Below, in pieces: positions 58,828 through 64,000 of a stretch of DNA of 64,000 bases. Below the pieces are notes generated by a model. The model did not search any database. It was not told the DNA's origin and worked only from the letters and a program-made list of their open reading frames with translations. The position numbers and the translations under genes were made by a program. The DNA comes from Schistocerca nitens (lineage: Eukaryota > Arthropoda > Insecta > Orthoptera > Acrididae), in assembly GCF_023898315.1 (NCBI RefSeq), contig NC_064615.1, positions 731,211,450 through 731,275,449 of the forward strand, written 5' to 3'. Positions within the stretch are counted from its first letter, which is position 1, and each line of letters starts with the position of its first letter.

Positions 58828-60250
58828 AAAAAGCAGCGCACTTGGTCATAACTCTGTTAAAATCGTTATATAGTACACTAGAAGAATAATTTGTACATGA
58901 ATATTGTGATGCAGTCATTATTGCCACAGCCTACACGAGAACTCGCAGGTTTACACAGTACCCTCTGGGGTGGGATTTTGAAGGTTCACTAATCTGAAGT
59001 CTCGTGGGAATGTGTCACACACTGCCCAGTATCTTTCGCAGTATCTGACATCTGAAAGGGTCGCATTAAAAGTTTGGTCACGGTTGTGAAATTTGGAACA
59101 AATCCTGCGTGATACTGTGATGGCACAGGAGAAGGGAATGGAATTTTCCTTTTTCAGTGATTGATTGGTGGTAGGTCATGGCCTTACCAAAGGGGAGTCA
59201 GTTTTTCGCGTTGTGTACGCTTACGGGTGATGCCAGAGCTCCGTGGGGACAGCTGAACTGATGAGAGAGTTGACACAACCAGTCCGCGTCCTGTGCTTCA
59301 TTGCCGTCATTAATCTCCGGCAATGGAATATCCCAGGGTCCGTTTAGGTCATCGATATTACTTTCTTACGAAGGCAGCTGGCGACTGCGATCTTCCACAT
59401 ATTGTGTGTGCCGTTTGTAATGATATAAGCGGTCAGCGGAAGGGAGTGCTAATCAAAAATTTAATAAAGATAGTCACCTAACCTTGAGTATTGTATACTC
59501 GACTACACCACATACTGATAATATATAATTCGTGATGTATAGCTAGAAAGTGCTGTATATTCTAACTGTATTTATGTTGTTTATCAATTTAACCAAGAAT
59601 ATAACTAGCAGTCACTCAAAATAATCTTATGGTTGGCGTCTCCCTCCTCTCCCTTTCCCACCCAGCCAAAACAAAAAAACTACGTTTATGAACAAAGGTG
59701 TTAAAACGGATGGCATTTATTTTGCACCTGATAAATTTTGGTGAAATGAGAAGCCAGAGAAAACTTTCGTGGTTGTCCCACATTCACTTACGCTTTAACT
59801 TGTTTACTGTTGTGGACGCGATGTAATGATGCAGTTCGTCACTGGAAACTTTAATTGTTAAATGTTGCACAAGGCCTGGCTGCACATGGCTCTAATAGCA
59901 TTGCATAGCTATATTACAGGTGCGCTAATGAGCTGTGACCCTACAGGAATCGTGCAGTGTCATTTAGAACGATATTTCGTCGGCATTTGCTGTTAAACGC
60001 ATAGCAGAGCAATATCACGTAACCGTCTGGTTAAACTCACCATCTGATGCAGCATCCTCAACAGATATCTCTAAACCGATTTGCAGAGAAAGCAGATAAA
60101 GAAGTCTAATATCCAGTTCTGTTCAACAAAAATACTACACGTTTCGATTTAGGAACACCGGTACGGTTCATCTAGGTCACTTTCGCCGAAAAAATAATTC
60201 TCCAGTGCTGTAGTTCGTCTTGCTGGTGTAACGAAAAGCAGCATCGAGGG
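57940..60250. other. probable intron, one microsatellite
   Basis: No supported gene after the donor. An 88-codon open frame at about 58072-58339 follows the TTTTTCAG acceptor but in a frame that the upstream exon cannot join. Confidence 0.4.
58777..58826. repeat. (TG)n microsatellite
   Basis: 25 uninterrupted TG units. Confidence 0.97.
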
Positions 60251-60329
60251 GGAGGGTAGATGATTGTGGAGGATGGAGGGGGCAGTTTGGGGGGGGGGGG
60301 AGGTGGTGTTCGGCCTTATTGCAGGCTAT

Positions 60330-60520
60330 TGATTCCGGCCGGAAAACTGCAGGGCGCGAAGACGCGCAGTCTACGTGGGCTGCTCCGTCCCGGCGAAGCG
60401 TCGCCTCTGCGTCCTGAGGTGCTGCAGGGCCACGCGGCCGGTTTCTGCGGAACTGCCTGCCCTGTTTGTGTCGTCTGTTTCATTCAGATATTCGTGCGTG
60501 GACGCGCGACGTCATTCATT
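60330..60520. promoter_or_regulatory. GC-rich block, possible regulatory region
   Basis: GC- and CpG-rich, with a GCGACGTCA CRE-like core near 60506-60514. A G run at about 60291-60301 lies just upstream. No exon signals. Confidence 0.2.
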
Positions 60521-62005
60521 CGCACACGTACTTGACTCGGATCCTACGGTTTTGTAAAGAAAATATACAAAGATAAGCCACTGAACAAAAATTGCAGAAT
60601 TAGAAGTCATAAGCAAAAATGACTCTTTTTTTTTTGTCGTGTTGGGAACACACTCCATTTGCTCGGCGAATGGAACGCTTCATTGTCACTGGAGCTGGCT
60701 TTCAAGGGACTTTGTACTGGCTGTTGGCTTGACAGACTAGCTCAGCACGCCCAAGACTTACCAAATTTCAGGCACATCAAATTGCGATCCACCTGTAAAG
60801 GAGATAGCATTACAAAACGCTACTAAGCACCGCCGTTCAGTCCACAGACGGTACACTCGGAACCGACCGCTGTGTCATCCATTCGGCAATAGCGTCCCGT
60901 GGCGGGTCGAAAGGCTTCCGTGAATCGGTGGGGTCAGTACTCACCACTTCCAGCCGTTGTCGGGTTAGCATGCATGGTGCCGCTACCACTAGCTCAAGTA
61001 GCTTCTCAGTCGGTATGACAACTGAGTTCACATAAGACGCTAATGCGACCAATTCTTGCGTACTTCGCCAATGTTAGTCTTAAGAAGTAGGTGTAACACC
61101 AGACGAATTACAACCACAATGAAAATCCAATCAAGCTCTGTGCAGACGTGTTGTGAGTGTTTCTAGCAGGTCTATCGATTGCAGCAGGTTGCACTACTTC
61201 AGTTGTGGGCGCACAGTTAGCAAATAAGAATGACTAGAACAGTAACCTGCCTCCACGTGTGAAGTGCGTGCTGCAATGCGCTGAGGATTTCCGCCTGACT
61301 TCACGCAGTCCATACACCACACGCCATGCATGACGACAAACTGCCGCAGTGCTGGAGTAACTCTCTACAACTGCAACAATGATGCGCCTGCGGCGATTTC
61401 GACGGTTTTTGCTCACACGCCATACAGCATGGGCATAGCTGCCTATAATTCTCATACCCTTGTTCAGATGAGCCGCTGGCTATGAGGACAGTGTTTTGGC
61501 ACAGACAATGAGTTGCAGACCAATGTAGAGAATTGGCGGACTCAGAGGGGGACTGCCTTCTATGAGAGGGTATTGGAAGATTGTTACAGCGCAACGACAG
61601 ATGTCTTGAAAAGTAACTGAAAGGTGTAGGAAAATGTTGCAAATAAAACATTTTTGATTTCCGCTGTGGTTTCCATTTCGCCACAGATTTGCGTTGGCGG
61701 GGGGGGGGGGGGGGGGAGAAGGGTAAGCAGCATCTACACCATCCGGGACAATCACCATTGCCACGCACGTGAGCCACTGCTTACCGCGCAAGGCACAGAC
61801 ACCGCCGACATGATGGTGGTGTGCCTCTTAGGGGACACTGTCTACATCATTACTGTCATCATTAGTATACAATGATCATCGTCACGTGCCGATCAGTAAC
61901 TGAATATGGAGGCCCTCCATGCCCAGCACCTTTAAGAATAGGTCGTCATATGGAACACAGAAAAAAACTACTTAAAACTTTAATGCGTGAAATTATTTTT
62001 AAAAC
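60521..62005. other. no recognised gene
   Basis: A 158-codon - strand ORF at 61301-61777 crosses a poly-G/C run (61699-61716) and has no family resemblance; probably chance. Confidence 0.4.
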
Positions 62006-62007
62006 TT

Positions 62008-62075
62008 GATATCTGGCGGGTATTGAACCTTGAGCTGTAGGAGCCTTTACCTATCTGGATGCTTCATGGGACCTT
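62008..62075 (-). mobile_element. possible tRNA-like SINE head
   Basis: On the - strand GGTTCAATACC fits a box B and AGATAGGTAAAGG a weak box A at tRNA-like spacing. No body or second copy recognised. Confidence 0.3.
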
Positions 62076-64000
62076 CGAGATAACAAAGTTTTCTTTTGCT
62101 GATGGCGTACACCATTTTTAATCCTTCTCAAATTACGTTTGTTACTTCGCTGTTCACAACTCGATCGGTTAAAGAGCTTGAGTGCGCAACGCTAGATCAC
62201 TATGTCAAAGCAGTTTCTGGCGTTTTTCTTCTGGGATCGTTCAGGGCACGCGTTTATGCCCCGTACAGAAGAGCTGTACAGACGTAGTTTTTGTAGGCGT
62301 AGTGTATATATTATTGCGCATATGATTTCTTTTCATTCGCCCTTGAGTTTCCTGTTCGACTTAGGGAATTCCTACCCTTTCAGACGACATCACGACGAAA
62401 TCCAACCCAGAATAAACTTCCGATAATGACCTGTCCTGCTTAACACTCAGAAGAAACTGTTCGTTAAAATTAAACAGCACACAGGAATAGGGGTAATTCA
62501 GACAGTCCTCAGTTCCATATGATTTCACGTCTGTTGCAAATTTATTTCGTTTAAAACCAATTTTTAAATGTAATTGAGAACGTACGTGAGAAGGATACGG
62601 AATCAGCTGGGCCGGTGATGTGCGAGAGAACAAGGTAGCTGCACGGCGGTCATGGTGCAGTGCACGGGGGTTGCGAGCCGCCCCGGCGGTCGATACAGCG
62701 CCCTTGGCAATGGTCGCCAGCGATGCACCTCACCTGCTGCCGCGCGCTGTCCGATGGGAGCGCTTCCAAAGTTCCGCCGCTTCTGCTAAGATGATTTTGA
62801 TCTCTCCGTACCCGAAATAACACCAAACCGCATCCCTCGCCGCATTACCGCTTTTTTTGCAGACCCCGCCGAGAACTTTCGTATTACAGGGGTACCAATT
62901 GGTGTTGAAAGTCGTCCAGGATTCTGGTGATGAAGAACACCACCTTGAGACACACCAGGAATTGCACCATCTGACATGAAACACAAGAAGCGAACAAGCT
63001 GAGAACTGTTACTTTATCTTGTTTCAGCCAGCTATTGATGGCGGTCTTCTGTGTGCAAACACTACAGGATCTAAAGGCGTGCAAATATGTATTTTTCTAA
63101 CATTCAGATTTTTTTACTGCGAAGAACATTTTTCACGGGTAAATACTGCTGAACGGTCTCTGAGCTGCAGCTCATCCTTACACAAACAGATTTTGTGGCC
63201 AACACAAACAGATAATAATGTGAAGCGACTGTTAAACATTCCCTTGAGCTGTCTTCAGTTCAGAGGTTGGTTTGAACACCGCGGAGCTTCGCTAGGTCCC
63301 GTTTGAGATTATCTTCCGTCGCTTCCGTCCAGCCTCTTAGCCAACTAAGATCGCCAGTGATAAGGATATTTCCGTCTAACGTAAAACTTAACCGCGGTGA
63401 AAATGAACACCTCCCGCGTACACAAATCATTGCCAAAGGTGAAGGTGGTAAGAAGTGGCGGAAAGAAAACATGACGACGCAGAAGTTACAAACTGAACCT
63501 TAGTTTACGTAGATTCACATTTATCCATAGAGTTTCTGCAGCGAAACGAGTTCTGAAATTCTTCACAGTAATAACGAATTGTAGTATATTTTATTACTGT
63601 GTCAACAAATCACTCCTAAAAATATATATTCCCAATTACCATCCCGCGAAATGGGCGCGTATACGTAATTTCCTTGGCCTTATTGTACCTGTTCACCACA
63701 CCATGCTCTAGTGATGAATACGTCTTAAGTTTTACAATATACACTATCTACTGTCGATAATAATCTGTTTTAGGTGCTAACCTCTCCAGTAATTCAAAAA
63801 TAGTTTCTCTAAGCATCATCAATTCAAAGACCTCGAATCGAGCGTCCAGCAGAAATTTAGACTGTGAGCGACATTGCTCAAGGGACGAATTTGTTTTGCT
63901 ACTTAACCCCAGAGAAACAGTTCTCCCCATGGAGGTACCGATCCATATGCTTTACAAAATAATTGCTACAAGACTTCAGCAGTCGTTATATTAAGAGTAG
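62076..64000. other. no recognised gene
   Basis: Only short ORFs; a small GC-rich patch at 62640-62760 is open in several frames. No repeat family named. Confidence 0.4.

Noticed and set aside
61301..61777. 158-codon - strand ORF
   Set aside because: Runs through a poly-G/C tract, is Cys-rich and low in protein character; no supporting signals.

Overview
This window looks like a piece of a large, repeat-rich arthropod nuclear genome, most likely an insect and plausibly an orthopteran. It is AT-rich and full of long microsatellites, tRNA-derived SINEs, decayed LINEs and Tc1/mariner transposons. No operons or dense prokaryote-like ORFs are present, and the little host coding sequence I can support is in short exons with GT/AG splice signals and compatible phases. 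The orthopteran guess rests on my memory of similar repeats, not on a search.

Host genes. On the + strand three small exons (18221-18297, 19410-19485, 39476-39528) join in phase (2, then 0, with 2 out) into the N-terminal 68 codons of a basic, serine-rich protein that I do not recognise. Its introns are about 1.1 kb, 20 kb and more than 24 kb, so the window is mostly intron. A CpG-rich block at 57600-57960 holds a separate ATG exon (57860-57939) with a CACCATGG context and a GT donor. That exon also leaves in phase 2, so it could be an alternative first exon of the same gene or the start of another one.

Mobile elements. The one intact transposase gene is in a complete Tc1-like element at 35633-37054 (terminal inverted repeats, flanking TA, 340-codon ORF on the - strand, catalytic spacing counted as DD32E). 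Four other Tc1-like copies or remnants (14871-15860, 42070-43190, 44440-45140, 54118-55090) and two mariner loci (12950-13260; a head-to-head pair at 24450-25055) are broken. Non-LTR retrotransposon remnants occur on both strands. Two SINE copies (21738-21879 and 30478-30671) keep perfect target-site duplications. Three large palindromes (18405-18621, 43259-43493, 47811-48545) look like foldback or MITE-type elements.

The rest is intronic or intergenic DNA with microsatellites, and a few GC-rich blocks (4600-4870, 10815-11225, 30040-30300, 43860-44110, 47330-47540, 52080-52260, 60330-60520) that may be promoters or 5' exons but carry no decisive signal. I saw no rRNA, functional tRNA, CRISPR or recognisable viral gene.
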